A stretch of 64,000 bases of DNA from Caulobacter sp. Root655. Its GTDB lineage: Bacteria > Pseudomonadota > Alphaproteobacteria > Caulobacterales > Caulobacteraceae. The position numbers and the translations under genes are program-made. The notes beneath the pieces were generated by a model. It saw only the letters and a program-made list of their open reading frames with translations, was not told where the DNA came from and ran no database searches. The stretch covers positions 310,598-374,597 of the forward strand of contig NZ_LMHC01000024.1 of the NCBI RefSeq assembly GCF_001427665.1. Direction: 5' to 3'. Shown in pieces: positions 24,904 through 33,764 of this stretch; the first letter of the stretch is position 1, and each line of letters starts with the position of its first letter.

Positions 24904-26394
24904 CTACGACCTTACCCTCGGCAAGGCGTCCAACCACCGCGCGTAGGCTCTCTCCCGCGTGGCGACATTGAGCGCCGGCTTCAGCAGTTCCGCTTCCGGC
25001 CGCGCCCGCGCCGCCTCCTCGACCGAGCCGTAGACCCCCGCCCCGACCCCAGCGAACAGGGCCGCGCCCAGGGCGGTGGTCTCCTGGTAGCCGGCGCGGT
25101 GCACGGGGATGCCGGTCAGGTCGGCCAGGCGCTGGCTGAACCAGGCGCTCTTGGCCATGCCGCCGTCGATGCGCAGCGCGGCGTCCTCGAAGGCCGAGGG
25201 GGCGTCGGCCCGCATGGCCTCGATCAGGTCACGGCCCTGGAAGACGCAGGAGTCGTAGGTGGCCGCGGCGATCTCGGCCAGGCCGGCGTCGCGGGTCAGG
25301 CCGAAGACCGCGCCACGCGCCTCGGCGTCCCACCACGGCGCGCCAAGGCCGGTGAAGGCCGGGACCACGACCACGGCATGGTCGCCGCGCGCCGAGCGGG
25401 CCAGGGCCTCGGCCCCGCGCGGGCCGCCGGTGACGCCCAGTCCCTCGTTCAGCCACTGGATCGCCGCCCCCGCCACGAAGATCGAGCCCTCCAGCGCGTA
25501 GGTCGTGCGCCCGCCCACCCGCGCCGCCACCGTGGTCAGCAGGCGCGAGGCCGAATGCGGCCGCGTCTCGCCGGTATTGACCAGCATGAAGCCGCCGGTG
25601 CCGTAGGTGACCTTCATCTCGCCGGGTCGGATGCAGCCCTGGCCCATCAGCGCGGCCTGCTGATCGCCGGCCACGCCGCGGATCGGCAGGGGCCGGCCCA
25701 GGATGTCCGCTGTGACCTGGCCATAGTCGGCCGCGCAGTCCAGCACCGCCGGCAACAGGTTTCGCGGCACGTTCAGCAGGGCCAGCATCTCGTCCGACCA
25801 GGCCTGCTTTTCGATGTCGAACAGCAGGGTGCGCGAGGCGTTGGTGGCGTCGGTGACGTGCGCGCCCATCCCCGTCAGCCGCCAGATGACCCAGGTGTCG
25901 ATGGTGCCGCACAGCAACTCGCCCGCTTCGGCCCGCCCTCGCGCGCCAGGCACATTGTCGAGAATCCAGGCGATCTTGGTGCCGGAGAAATAGGGGTCGA
26001 GCAGCAGGCCGGTCACGGCGGTGACCACGGGTTCGTGTCCGGCCGCCCTCAGGCGGTCGCAGACGTCGGCCGTGCGGCGGTCCTGCCAGACGATGGCCGG
26101 ATGGATCGGCCGGCCCGTGGCCTTATCCCAGACCACCACGGTCTCGCGCTGGTTGGTGACGCCCAGGGCGACGATGTCGGCGGCGTCGCGGTCGCATTTC
26201 TCGACGGTGTCGCGCAGCACGCCCACGCAGGCGGCGTAGATTTCCTCGGCGTCGTGCTCCACCCAGCCGTCGCGCGGATAGCTCTGGCGCAGCGGCCGGC
26301 CGGCGTCGCACACCGGCTTGCCGCTGGTCTCGAACAGGATCGCCCGGGTGCTGGTCGTGCCCTGATCGAGCGCCAGGATCAGAGGTTGGCCCAT
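24904..26394 (-). CDS. glpK: Glycerol kinase
   Basis: GlpK phosphorylates glycerol to sn-glycerol 3-phosphate with ATP in the cytosol. The 496 residues match FGGY-family kinases. Signatures are LILALDQGTTSTRAILF (5-21), WQDRRTADVCDRL, DATNASRTLLFDIEKQAWS, and GLGAPWWDAEARGAVFGLTRD. The ATP-binding end is MRIDGGMAKSAW-like (LRIDGGMAKSAWFSQRLADL). It stands alone, with no glpF or glpD here. Confidence 0.97.
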   Translation of the reverse strand: MGQPLILALDQGTTSTRAILFETSGKPVCDAGRPLRQSYPRDGWVEHDAEEIYAACVGVLRDTVEKCDRDAADIVALGVTNQRETVVVWDKATGRPIHPAIVWQDRRTADVCDRLRAAGHEPVVTAVTGLLLDPYFSGTKIAWILDNVPGARGRAEAGELLCGTIDTWVIWRLTGMGAHVTDATNASRTLLFDIEKQAWSDEMLALLNVPRNLLPAVLDCAADYGQVTADILGRPLPIRGVAGDQQAALMGQGCIRPGEMKVTYGTGGFMLVNTGETRPHSASRLLTTVAARVGGRTTYALEGSIFVAGAAIQWLNEGLGVTGGPRGAEALARSARGDHAVVVVPAFTGLGAPWWDAEARGAVFGLTRDAGLAEIAAATYDSCVFQGRDLIEAMRADAPSAFEDAALRIDGGMAKSAWFSQRLADLTGIPVHRAGYQETTALGAALFAGVGAGVYGSVEEAARARPEAELLKPALNVATRERAYARWLDALPRVRS

Positions 26395-26546
26395 GCGTCT
26401 TGCTTCTCCCGGCTGGCCTTTTCGGCGTTATTCTACCTGCGGCATCGCGACGCAAATCTTCGCGTTCCATGGATTCACCTGTTTAAGCATGTTTTCATCT
26501 GACACCGCCAAGGTCGTCTTGGTTAAGCTTTGAGCCGAGGAGTCTG

Positions 26547-27662
26547 GTGAGCCAGGCCGACCAGACCGCGCAGCTCCTGTCCCTGGCCCGCAGCCGCGAG
26601 CCGGCCGACCGTGAACGCCTGCTCGCCGGCATCGTCGACCTGTGCGACGCCAGCCAGGTCGAGGGCTGCCCCGCCGCGCCCGAAGTGCGGATCCTGCTGG
26701 ATTCGATCTTCATGACCCTGGTGGTCGAGGCCGAGCGCGACATCCGCGCCCGCCTGGCCGAACGCCTGGCCGACGCCGCCTGGGCGCCCGCGGCCCTGAT
26801 CAACATCCTGGCCCTGGACGAGATCGAGATCGCCCGCCCGATCATTGCCCGCAGCCCGGTCCTGCAGGACCACGACCTGATCCGCCTGCTGGTCCAGGCC
26901 ACGCTGGAACACCAGATCGAGATCGCCCGCCGTCCAGAGCTGTCGCCCGCCGTGGTCGAGGCCATCCTGGCCAAGGACGAGTCGGCCGTGTTGACCGCCC
27001 TGGCCAGCAACCCCACCGCCCAGGTCTCGCCGGACGGCCTGCGCCGCCTGGTCGACAAGGCGCGCGACGTGGTCGCCCTGCGCTCGCCCCTGGCCCGCCA
27101 CCCCAGCCTGTCCAGCGACCTGGCCGAACAGCTCTATCTGTGGGTCGGCCGCGCCCTGCGCGACGCCCTGGTCGTCCGCTTCCAGCTGGACCCCGACAAG
27201 ATGGCCCAGGCCATCGAGGCTTCGCTGCGCGCCGTCCATCAGGGGTCGACCGCCATCGACACCCCCAGCCTGGAGCAGGACGAGGACCGCGAGGAGATGG
27301 AGGCGGCCCTGGTGGAGAAGCTCGACGCCGCCGGCCAACTGCGTCCCGGCTACCTGCTGCGGGTGCTGCGCGAACGACGGCTGCCGCTGTTCCTGTTCGC
27401 CCTGGCGCGCCTGGGCCAGTTCGACATCCGCCAGGTGCGGCGGGCCGTCGACAGCAACCGTCCCGAACTGCTGGCCCTGGCCTGTTCGGCCGTGGGCATC
27501 GACCGCAGCGTCTTCCCGACCATCCTGGACCATGTGCGCCAGTTGAACGGCGGCCGTCCGGGCGGCGGAGCCGAAGCCGCGCGCAAGGCCAGCGGCGCCT
27601 TCGGCCCGTTCGCGCCCGACATCGCCGCCATGGCGTTCCGCCAGGCGGTCAGCGCGGCTTAA
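26547..27662 (+). CDS. DUF2336 helical-repeat protein
   Basis: A 371-residue protein rich in leucine-containing helical repeats, matching the alphaproteobacterial DUF2336 family. The N-terminal block LLSLARSREPADRERLLAGIVDLCDA, repeats such as ALINILALDEIEIARPIIARSPVL and VLTALASNPTAQVSPDGLRRLVDKARDVVALRSPLARHP, are typical of an alpha-alpha repeat binding scaffold. No catalytic motif is visible. Start is GTG, with GAGGAGT six bases upstream. The 152 bases before it have no recognised element except a TTAA-rich stretch. Confidence 0.85.
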   Translation: MSQADQTAQLLSLARSREPADRERLLAGIVDLCDASQVEGCPAAPEVRILLDSIFMTLVVEAERDIRARLAERLADAAWAPAALINILALDEIEIARPIIARSPVLQDHDLIRLLVQATLEHQIEIARRPELSPAVVEAILAKDESAVLTALASNPTAQVSPDGLRRLVDKARDVVALRSPLARHPSLSSDLAEQLYLWVGRALRDALVVRFQLDPDKMAQAIEASLRAVHQGSTAIDTPSLEQDEDREEMEAALVEKLDAAGQLRPGYLLRVLRERRLPLFLFALARLGQFDIRQVRRAVDSNRPELLALACSAVGIDRSVFPTILDHVRQLNGGRPGGGAEAARKASGAFGPFAPDIAAMAFRQAVSAA

Positions 27663-27687
27663 TCCCGCAAAATCCACGCTCCACCTG

Positions 27688-27788
27688 TGTCATCCCGGAC
27701 GAAGCGAAGCGCAGATCCGGGACCGCCGGAAGCACTGAGTTCACGCGTCGGTCCCGGATCTGCGCGCTGCGCGCTTGTCCGGGATGAC
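27688..27788. repeat. Imperfect palindromic intergenic repeat (CATCCCGGA family)
   Basis: Begins TGTCATCCCGGACGAAG and ends CTTGTCCGGGATGAC, with inner arms GCAGATCCGGGACC and GGTCCCGGATCTGC. It lies between the DUF2336 and nadK genes. It is related to the unit at 15107-15215 by the shared outer arms and the GTCCGGGA/TCCCGGAC inner arms. Confidence 0.85.
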
Positions 27789-27860
27789 CACACTTCGAGG
27801 GCTTTGAACCCTTACCCAATCAGGTTTGACAAGCACGCGGCGATCCCGCCACTTGGCGAA

Positions 27861-28643
27861 ATGTTCCAGCCCCTGCCCTTCGTGACTCGCCTGACCTTCA
27901 AGGCCAGTGACCGCCCCGAGGCGCAGGAAGCCCTCGAACGCCTGACCGCTCGCTACGGCGACGTCGGCGACGAGAACGCCCAGGTGATCGTCGCCCTGGG
28001 CGGCGACGGCTTCATGCTGGAAACCCTGCACGACACCATGGCGCGCCAGACGCCGATCTACGGCATGAACCGCGGCTCGGTCGGCTTCCTGATGAACGAG
28101 TACAGCGAAGACGACCTGCTGGGGCGGATCAACGCCGCCGAACGGGCCGTGATCCATCCGCTGGCCATGGTCGCCATCGACTCCAACCGCAAGCAGCACC
28201 GGGCCCTGGCCATCAACGAGGTGTCGCTGCTGCGCCAGACCCGGCAGACCGCCAAGCTGCGGATCAGCATCGACGGCAAGGTGCGGATGGGCGAGCTGGT
28301 CTGCGACGGCGTGCTGCTGGCCACCCCGGCCGGCTCGACGGCCTACAACCTGTCGGCCCACGGCCCGATCATCCCGATCGGCGCCCAGGTGCTGGCCCTG
28401 ACCCCGATCAGCGCCTTCCGTCCCCGGCGCTGGCGTGGCGCGCTTTTGCCGCAGACGGCGCGGGTGACCTTCGAGGTCCTGGAATGCGATAAGAGGCCGG
28501 TAAGCGCCGTGGCCGACAATTTCGAGGTTCGCGACGTGGTCGAAGTTCATATCGCCGAGGACAGCAGCGCCAGCCTTTCCATGCTCTTCGACGCCGGTCG
28601 AAGCCTGGAGGAACGGGTCCTGACGGAGCAGTTCTCGGCCTAG
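27861..28643 (+). CDS. nadK: NAD kinase
   Basis: NadK makes NADP from NAD with ATP. The 260-residue protein has the GGDGFMLE loop (48-55) and the NAD-binding block LVCDGVLLATPAGSTAYNLSAHGPI, plus the helix INEVSLLRQT. The start at 27861 (MFQPLPFVTRLTF) is chosen because the frame upstream runs through the repeat. No strong ribosome site is seen. It precedes the Hpt gene, a convenient but not functionally obvious neighbour. Confidence 0.96.
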   Translation: MFQPLPFVTRLTFKASDRPEAQEALERLTARYGDVGDENAQVIVALGGDGFMLETLHDTMARQTPIYGMNRGSVGFLMNEYSEDDLLGRINAAERAVIHPLAMVAIDSNRKQHRALAINEVSLLRQTRQTAKLRISIDGKVRMGELVCDGVLLATPAGSTAYNLSAHGPIIPIGAQVLALTPISAFRPRRWRGALLPQTARVTFEVLECDKRPVSAVADNFEVRDVVEVHIAEDSSASLSMLFDAGRSLEERVLTEQFSA

Positions 28644-28765
28644 TCGGACGGATGAATATTGGTCAGGGCAATGACCGGTGTTTGGCCAGGGTGGAAATGG
28701 GCGTCTCATCTAATGTTAACGCCTTGGATTTTACATTCTGTACCTAATGCCGATGGGAGGCGTCC

Positions 28766-29248
28766 GTGACCAACAAGTCCGCCGCGGAAGTGATTCAGGT
28801 GCCGAACATGCTCAAACTCAAGGTTGGCGGACGGGGCGGGATCGACATGGCGGCGATCGCCAAGGCCGAGGCCGCGCTGAAAAGCCTGTCGGGCAACTTC
28901 GCCCAGTGGCTGAACGACGAGATCGTCAAGCTGGAGGCCGCCCGCCAGGACGTCCGGGCCCATGGCCTGACCGCCGAGACGGTCGAGACCCTCTATCTGC
29001 GCGCCCATGACCTCAAGGGCCTGGGCGCCACCTACGACTTCCCGCTGATCACCCGCCTGGCCGCCTCGCTGTGCAAGCTGATCGACGACCCCGACACGCG
29101 CCTGGCGGCCCCGATGTTCCTGGTCGACGCCCATATCGACGCCATCAAGGCCTGCGTCCGCGACGACATCAGGGTCGACACCCACCCGGTCGGCAAGGTG
29201 CTGGCGGCCGAGCTGGAAGGCCGCGTGGCGGACTATCTGGCCGGCTGA
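28766..29248 (+). CDS. Hpt domain phosphotransfer protein
   Basis: A 160-residue protein with a histidine phosphotransfer domain. The phosphorylatable motif is RAHDLKGLGATYDF (about residues 80-93; H-D-L-K-G), followed by an amphipathic helix LITRLAASLCKLI. The domain would shuttle phosphate between a hybrid kinase and a response regulator. The first 30 residues are non-helical and the Hpt bundle begins around residue 32. Start is GTG; GGGAGG lies seven bases upstream. No kinase gene is adjacent. A role with the stand-alone receiver at 4236-4763 is only speculation. Confidence 0.88.
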   Translation: MTNKSAAEVIQVPNMLKLKVGGRGGIDMAAIAKAEAALKSLSGNFAQWLNDEIVKLEAARQDVRAHGLTAETVETLYLRAHDLKGLGATYDFPLITRLAASLCKLIDDPDTRLAAPMFLVDAHIDAIKACVRDDIRVDTHPVGKVLAAELEGRVADYLAG

Positions 29249-29271
29249 TCGGCCGACCTTCGAAGGTTCTG

Positions 29272-29303
29272 AAAAGCCCCGGCCGCGTCGGGGCTTTTTC
29301 TTT
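29272..29303 (+). terminator. Rho-independent terminator after the Hpt gene
   Basis: Arms AAAAGCCCCG (29272-29281) and CGGGGCTTTT (29289-29298) flank a seven-base loop. The T-run TTTTTCTTT follows on the plus strand. It lies 24 bases after the Hpt stop and is the clearest intrinsic terminator in the window. Confidence 0.92.
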
Positions 29304-29347
29304 GCCTCTCGCCTCGCCGACGGCGGCCGCCCGACCATGTCGACGCT

Positions 29348-29698
29348 CTAGTAGACCCAGAGGCCCAGGACCGAGTCGGCGCGGGCGACCGTGCAAGATC
29401 CACCGTCCGTCGAGAAGCGGACCTTCACGTGCTGTCCGGTCGCCTTGGCGGTCAACAGCATCGAAAAGAACCGGTCCTTCGAGGCGTTGTTGGGGTCGAT
29501 ATAGATCTGCCCGCCTTCCTTGAAGTAGGCGAAGACCTCTCCGGTCGTTCCGGCATAAATCATGGCGACCGTGTAGTCGCATTCGGTGAACGCCCGCGCT
29601 GGCGTGCTCGCCATCAGAGCCGCTCCGCACGCCAGTCCGGCCAACCCTCGCGCGACGGATGTAAGCGCTGGGCCGTTGGCCTTTGCACGGGTCGACAT
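29348..29698 (-). CDS. Small exported protein, unknown function
   Basis: A 116-residue protein with a signal peptide (MSTRAKANGPALTSVARGLAGLACGAALMASTPARA, cleavage near A36). The mature part carries a cysteine near its start (FTECDYTVAMIYAG) and a second later (GGSCTV), which could form a disulfide, and a beta-like TGEVFAYFKEGGQIYIDP stretch. I do not recognise it. A GTG at 29710 would add four residues; I favour the ATG at 29698. It lies opposite the Hpt gene terminator, so convergent transcripts end near each other. Confidence 0.6.
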   Translation of the reverse strand: MSTRAKANGPALTSVARGLAGLACGAALMASTPARAFTECDYTVAMIYAGTTGEVFAYFKEGGQIYIDPNNASKDRFFSMLLTAKATGQHVKVRFSTDGGSCTVARADSVLGLWVY

Positions 29699-29799
29699 CG
29701 TGATACTCACTACAGCTTGAAATTGTCTTCGACCGTGTCACCAAGTCGGGAAGCTTGTCCATTGGCAAGCCAGCGGGACGGTGAGATTCGTCGAGTGGA

Positions 29800-31200
29800 T
29801 CAGATCCCGAACAGCCCCTTCAGGTACGGATTGAGCATCCGCCCATCCGGATCCAGCGCCGCTCGTAGCTTCAGGAAGTCCTTCCAGCGCGGATAGAGCG
29901 CGGCCAGTTGGTCGCCCGACACACTGTGCAGCTTGCCCCAGTGCGGCCGGCCGCCGTAGCGGCGGAAGATCGGCTCGATCAGGGTGTAGAGGAAGGCGAA
30001 CTCGTCCTTGTAGTAGGCATGGACGGCGATCGAACCCCGGGGCTCGCCTTGAAAAGGCGACAGCCAGGCGTCGTCGGGGGCGATGCGGCGAGCCTCGATC
30101 GGGAAGAACACGTCGGGGCGGTGTTTCTCGATGGCCGCCACCACCTCGGCCAGAGCCTTCAGCTGGACCCCGGCCGGCAGGTGGAACTCCATCTCGTTGA
30201 ACCGCACCGGCCGCTCGGTGGACAGCAGCTTCCAGCCCTCGTCGATCGCCTTCTCGGGCTTGGCGCCGGCCAGCAGGGCGCGGCCGGCGGCCTTGCGCAG
30301 CGGGGTCGAGAAGCCCAGCAGGTTGCGCAGCCCCTTAAGGGCGTCGAGGAAGACGGTGTCCTGGTCGGGACCGCGCGCCAGGGCCGGCTTGTCGGTCTCG
30401 TCGTGGCTGATGGCGACGGCCAGGCCCGTGAACGGCACGGCGTAGAACTCGTAGTTGCGGTGCTTGGCCCAGCGCGCCTCGGCCTGGGCCAGGGCGTCCT
30501 CGAACGGCTCGATCCAGACGTTGCGTTCGATCCGGCGGTTGGGGATCGTCTTCAGCCGCGCCTGGGTGATGACGCCCAGGCTACCCAGCGAGACCTTGGC
30601 GGCGTGGAAGATGTCGGCCTGGCGCGTTTCGTCGCAGTCGATCACCTGGCCCTGGGGCGTGACCAGGCGCAGGGCGGTGACGTCGCCGTGCAGGGCCTTC
30701 AGCCCAACGCCCGTGCCATGGGTGCCGGTGCCCAGCGCCCCGGCCAGCGACTGCTTGTTGATGTCGGGCAGGTTGGCCATGGCCCGGCCGTTCCGAGCGA
30801 GCGCGGGGCCGAGCGCGCCCAGCCGCGTGCCGGCCGCGACCACTGCCTCGTCGCCCTCCCAGGCGATGATCCCCGACAGGGCGTCCAGCGACACCAGGGT
30901 CCCGCTGGTCGGAGCCAGGGCGGTGAACGAGTGTCCCGCCCCCACCGGCCGGATCGGCGCGACGGCGGTCTTCAGGGCGGCGACCAGGTCCGCCTCGGTC
31001 TTCGGCGCGAGGCGGGCCGAGGGATAGGCGTGCTGCACACCCGACCAGTTGCGCCACAGCAGGTGGCCCTCGGCATCGGTGGTCGGCGGGGCCTGCGGTT
31101 CGGGCTTGTCGTGGGTGGCGACCGCATAGCCGCCGCCGACCACCGCCGCGCCGAGGCCAAAGCCTCCGGCCAGCAGCGCCCCGCGTCTCGAGACCTTCAT
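29800..31200 (-). CDS. Tat-exported aldonolactone oxidoreductase (D-arabinono/L-gulono-lactone oxidase family)
   Basis: A 466-residue VAO-family flavoprotein. It has a twin-arginine signal (SRRGALLAGGFGLG) and the FAD block RPVGAGHSFTALAPT, in which the GHS histidine may bind FAD covalently, then SLAGALGTGTHGTG. The C-terminal RPHWGKLHS carries the HWGK motif of aldonolactone oxidoreductases. Family members oxidise aldonolactones, giving ascorbate or analogues, passing electrons to oxygen or cytochrome c. The start at 31200 has GGGGGAGC just upstream and lies 14 bases after the stop of a cytochrome c lipoprotein gene, which suggests the cytochrome is the acceptor. Confidence 0.9.
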   Translation of the reverse strand: MKVSRRGALLAGGFGLGAAVVGGGYAVATHDKPEPQAPPTTDAEGHLLWRNWSGVQHAYPSARLAPKTEADLVAALKTAVAPIRPVGAGHSFTALAPTSGTLVSLDALSGIIAWEGDEAVVAAGTRLGALGPALARNGRAMANLPDINKQSLAGALGTGTHGTGVGLKALHGDVTALRLVTPQGQVIDCDETRQADIFHAAKVSLGSLGVITQARLKTIPNRRIERNVWIEPFEDALAQAEARWAKHRNYEFYAVPFTGLAVAISHDETDKPALARGPDQDTVFLDALKGLRNLLGFSTPLRKAAGRALLAGAKPEKAIDEGWKLLSTERPVRFNEMEFHLPAGVQLKALAEVVAAIEKHRPDVFFPIEARRIAPDDAWLSPFQGEPRGSIAVHAYYKDEFAFLYTLIEPIFRRYGGRPHWGKLHSVSGDQLAALYPRWKDFLKLRAALDPDGRMLNPYLKGLFGI

Positions 31201-31214
31201 GCGCTCCCCCACCC

Positions 31215-31571
31215 TTATGTCGCGGAGTCTTCGCGCCCCGCCATGAAGCGTATGAGAGCTTTGAAATCGTCCGGGTTGCAAGCGACGCACTGGCCGCCGG
31301 CCGGCATGGCCTGGAAACCCTGGATACTGTGGTCGAGCAGCATGGCCTCGCCCTGCTTCCAGCGCGGGTCCCAGGCCTGGCGGTCGTGGACCAGCGGAGC
31401 GCCCGTGCCGGGGATGGCGTGGCAGGCCTTGCAGGACTCGCCATAGAGCGTCGCCAGGCGTGCGTCGGCCGGCGCCAGCGTCAGGGCCTGCTCCGGCGTC
31501 GGCGCGGGCGGGACCGGTTTGGAACAGGCCGCCAGGCCCGCGACGAGGACCAGAGCGGCCAGGGAGCGCAC
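31215..31571 (-). CDS. Mono-haem cytochrome c5-like lipoprotein
   Basis: A 118-residue protein with a signal peptide and lipobox LAAC, C16 lipidated, then a proline-rich linker. One haem-binding CXXCH is present (CKACHAIPGTGAP). The later block HSIQGFQAMPAGGQC has a methionine able to be the sixth ligand, and CVACN is a C-X2-C pair lacking the histidine, probably a disulfide as in cytochrome c5. The GTG start overlaps the folD stop (TAGTG). It is 14 bases upstream of the Tat-exported lactone oxidoreductase gene and likely partners with it. Confidence 0.88.
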   Translation of the reverse strand: MRSLAALVLVAGLAACSKPVPPAPTPEQALTLAPADARLATLYGESCKACHAIPGTGAPLVHDRQAWDPRWKQGEAMLLDHSIQGFQAMPAGGQCVACNPDDFKALIRFMAGREDSAT

Positions 31572-32467
31572 TATTCGGCGATCCCGTTCAGGCGCTTGGC
31601 GGCGCTGACGGTGTTGGCCAGCAGCATGGCGATGGTCATTGGTCCCACCCCGCCCGGCACCGGGGTGATGGCCCCGGCCACCGCCTTGGCCTCGTCGAAG
31701 GCCACGTCGCCGACCAGGCGGGTCTTGCCGGCCGCGGCGGCCACGGGATCGCGCGACGGGAAGCGGCTGATGCCGACGTCGATCACCGTGGCGCCCGGCT
31801 TGATCCAGTCGCCCTTGACCATCTCGGCCCGGCCCACGGCCGCCACCAGGATGTCGGCTTCGCGGCAGATGGCCGGCAGGTCCTTGGAGCGCGAATGGGC
31901 GATGGTCACCGTGCAGTCGGCGGCCAGCAGCAACTGGGCCATCGGCTTGCCCATCAGGTTGGAGCGGCCGATCACCACCGCCCGCTTGCCGGTCAGGTCG
32001 CCGACCACGTCTTTCAGCAGCACCATGCAGCCGGCCGGGGTGCAGGAGGTCAGGGCCGGCAGGCCGCTGGCCAGGCGGCCGGCGTTGGTCACGGTCAGGC
32101 CGTCGACGTCCTTGTCGGGCGAGATCGCCGCGACGATCGCGGCCTGGCTGAGATGGTCGGGCACCGGGAACTGCACCAGCACGCCGTGGATCGCCGGGTC
32201 GTCGTTCAGGCGCTCGACCAGCGACAGCAGCTCGGCCTGGCTGGTGTCGGCCGGCAGGCGGTGAGTCTCGGAATGCATGCCGGCGGCAAGAGTCTGCTCG
32301 CCCTTGCTGCGCACATAGACCTGGCTGGCGGGGTCCTCGCCGACCAGCACCACGGCCAGGCCCGGCGTCAGGCCGTGCTCGGCCTTCAGCACCGCGACCT
32401 CGGCGGCGATCTTCTCGCGAAGCTGGGCCGCGAAGGCCTTGCCGTCGATGATTCTGGCTTGCGACAT
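31571..32467 (-). CDS. folD: Bifunctional methylene-THF dehydrogenase/methenyl-THF cyclohydrolase
   Basis: FolD interconverts methylene-, methenyl- and formyl-tetrahydrofolate in one-carbon metabolism. The 298-residue protein has the block ASQVYVRSKGEQT with the catalytic Y/K pair, GVLVQFPVPDHL, and the Rossmann block VVIGRSNLMGKPMAQLLL. The end PVPGGVGPMTIAMLLANTV is strongly conserved. The start at 32467 follows an in-frame leader of no conservation. It links to the downstream cytochrome gene by a one-base overlap, probably transcriptional coincidence. Confidence 0.97.
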   Translation of the reverse strand: MSQARIIDGKAFAAQLREKIAAEVAVLKAEHGLTPGLAVVLVGEDPASQVYVRSKGEQTLAAGMHSETHRLPADTSQAELLSLVERLNDDPAIHGVLVQFPVPDHLSQAAIVAAISPDKDVDGLTVTNAGRLASGLPALTSCTPAGCMVLLKDVVGDLTGKRAVVIGRSNLMGKPMAQLLLAADCTVTIAHSRSKDLPAICREADILVAAVGRAEMVKGDWIKPGATVIDVGISRFPSRDPVAAAAGKTRLVGDVAFDEAKAVAGAITPVPGGVGPMTIAMLLANTVSAAKRLNGIAE

Positions 32468-32576
32468 CGCCGTCTCCTGTTTGCGCGTGCCTAGCCCCTG
32501 GATCGACCGCACGCAATATCCGCCAACCGCCGCAGGAAGTCGCTTTGCCGTCCGCCAATCATGCTAGAGCCGAACC

Positions 32577-33764
32577 ATGGTCTCCGCGTCCGCATCCCAA
32601 CGCGCCGACGTCGTCCTGGTGGGCGGCGGACTGGCCAACAGCCTGATCGCCCTGCGGCTGAAAAGTCTGCGGCCGACGCTACGCGTGGTGATGCTGGAGC
32701 AAGGTCCGACGATCGGCGGCGAGCACACCTGGTGCCACTTCGCCACCGACGTCGACGCCGCCGTGGCTGGCTGGCTGCGACCGCTGATCGTCCATCGCTG
32801 GTCGGGCTACGAGGTGCGGTTTCCGGGCCATCGGCGCGAACTGGCCACCGACTACCTGGCCATCACCTCGCAACGCCTGCACCAGGTGGTCGGCGCCGCC
32901 CTGGGGTCCGACGCCTGGCTGGGCGCCTCGGTCACCGACGTCAATCCGCACCAGGTCACCCTGGCCGACGGCCGGATCCTGGTCGCCGGGGCGGTGATCG
33001 ACGGCCGCGGCCCGCGCAAGAGCCGGAGCCTGGCCCTGGGCTACCAGAAGTTCGTTGGCCAGGGCGTGCGCCTGACCGCGCCGCACGGCCTGACCCGGCC
33101 GATCATCATGGACGCCACGGTCTCGCAGGAAGATGGCTACCGCTTCGTCTATGTCCTGCCGCTGGACCCCACGCGCCTGCTGATCGAGGACACCCGCTAC
33201 AGCGACGGCCCCGCCCTCGACCGCGTCGGCCTGCGCCGGGCCATCGGCGCCTACGCCAAGGCCCAGGGCTGGACCATCGCGCAGGTCGAGCGCGAGGAGG
33301 ACGGCATCCTGCCCATCGCCCTGGGCGGCGACATCGACGCCTACTGGAAGGAAGCCCGCTCGCAGGTGGCCGAGGTCGGCCTGCGCGCCGCCCTCTTCCA
33401 GCCGACCACCGGCTATTCCCTGCCCGACGCGGCCCGCATGGCCGAGGCCATCGCCGGCTTGCCCAAGATCACCAGCGCCACGGTCCGAGCTTGCGTCGAG
33501 GCGCGATCCAAGACCACCTGGCGGCGGCGGCGCTTCCTGCGGCTGCTCAATCGCATGCTGTTTCGGGCCTGCGCGCCCGACCAGCGCTACCGGGTGCTGG
33601 AGCGGTTCTACCGCCTGTCGCCCGGCCTGATCCAACGCTTCTACGCCGCCCGTCTGACCCGATGGGACAGGGTCCGGATCCTGATCGGCAAGCCGCCGGT
33701 GCCGATCTCGGCGGCCATCAAATGCATCAGCGAAAGCTCGGTGTTCGGAGGACAAGACGCATGA
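32577..33764 (+). CDS. crtY: Lycopene beta-cyclase (CrtY type)
   Basis: CrtY closes both ends of lycopene to beta-carotene. The 395-residue protein has the N-terminal FAD block VVLVGGGLANSLIALRL (12-28) and the cyclase block GPTIGGEHTWCHF. The later VIDGRGP and DGYRFVYVLPLDPTRLLIEDTRYSD blocks are characteristic of CrtY. It begins the rightward operon crtY-crtI-crtB, with an ATGA overlap to crtI. The 109 bases to the divergent folD must hold the operon's promoter. Confidence 0.95.
   Translation: MVSASASQRADVVLVGGGLANSLIALRLKSLRPTLRVVMLEQGPTIGGEHTWCHFATDVDAAVAGWLRPLIVHRWSGYEVRFPGHRRELATDYLAITSQRLHQVVGAALGSDAWLGASVTDVNPHQVTLADGRILVAGAVIDGRGPRKSRSLALGYQKFVGQGVRLTAPHGLTRPIIMDATVSQEDGYRFVYVLPLDPTRLLIEDTRYSDGPALDRVGLRRAIGAYAKAQGWTIAQVEREEDGILPIALGGDIDAYWKEARSQVAEVGLRAALFQPTTGYSLPDAARMAEAIAGLPKITSATVRACVEARSKTTWRRRRFLRLLNRMLFRACAPDQRYRVLERFYRLSPGLIQRFYAARLTRWDRVRILIGKPPVPISAAIKCISESSVFGGQDA

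Noticed and set aside
28766..29248. Naming the Hpt protein ShpA or ChpT
   Set aside because: It is an Hpt-type domain, unlike the ChpT fold, and I cannot confirm ShpA identity from sequence memory.
31215..32558. A 447-codon frame covering folD antiphase and the cytochrome
   Set aside because: Only the last 118 codons, after the folD stop, have cytochrome and lipoprotein features; the rest is folD in another frame.
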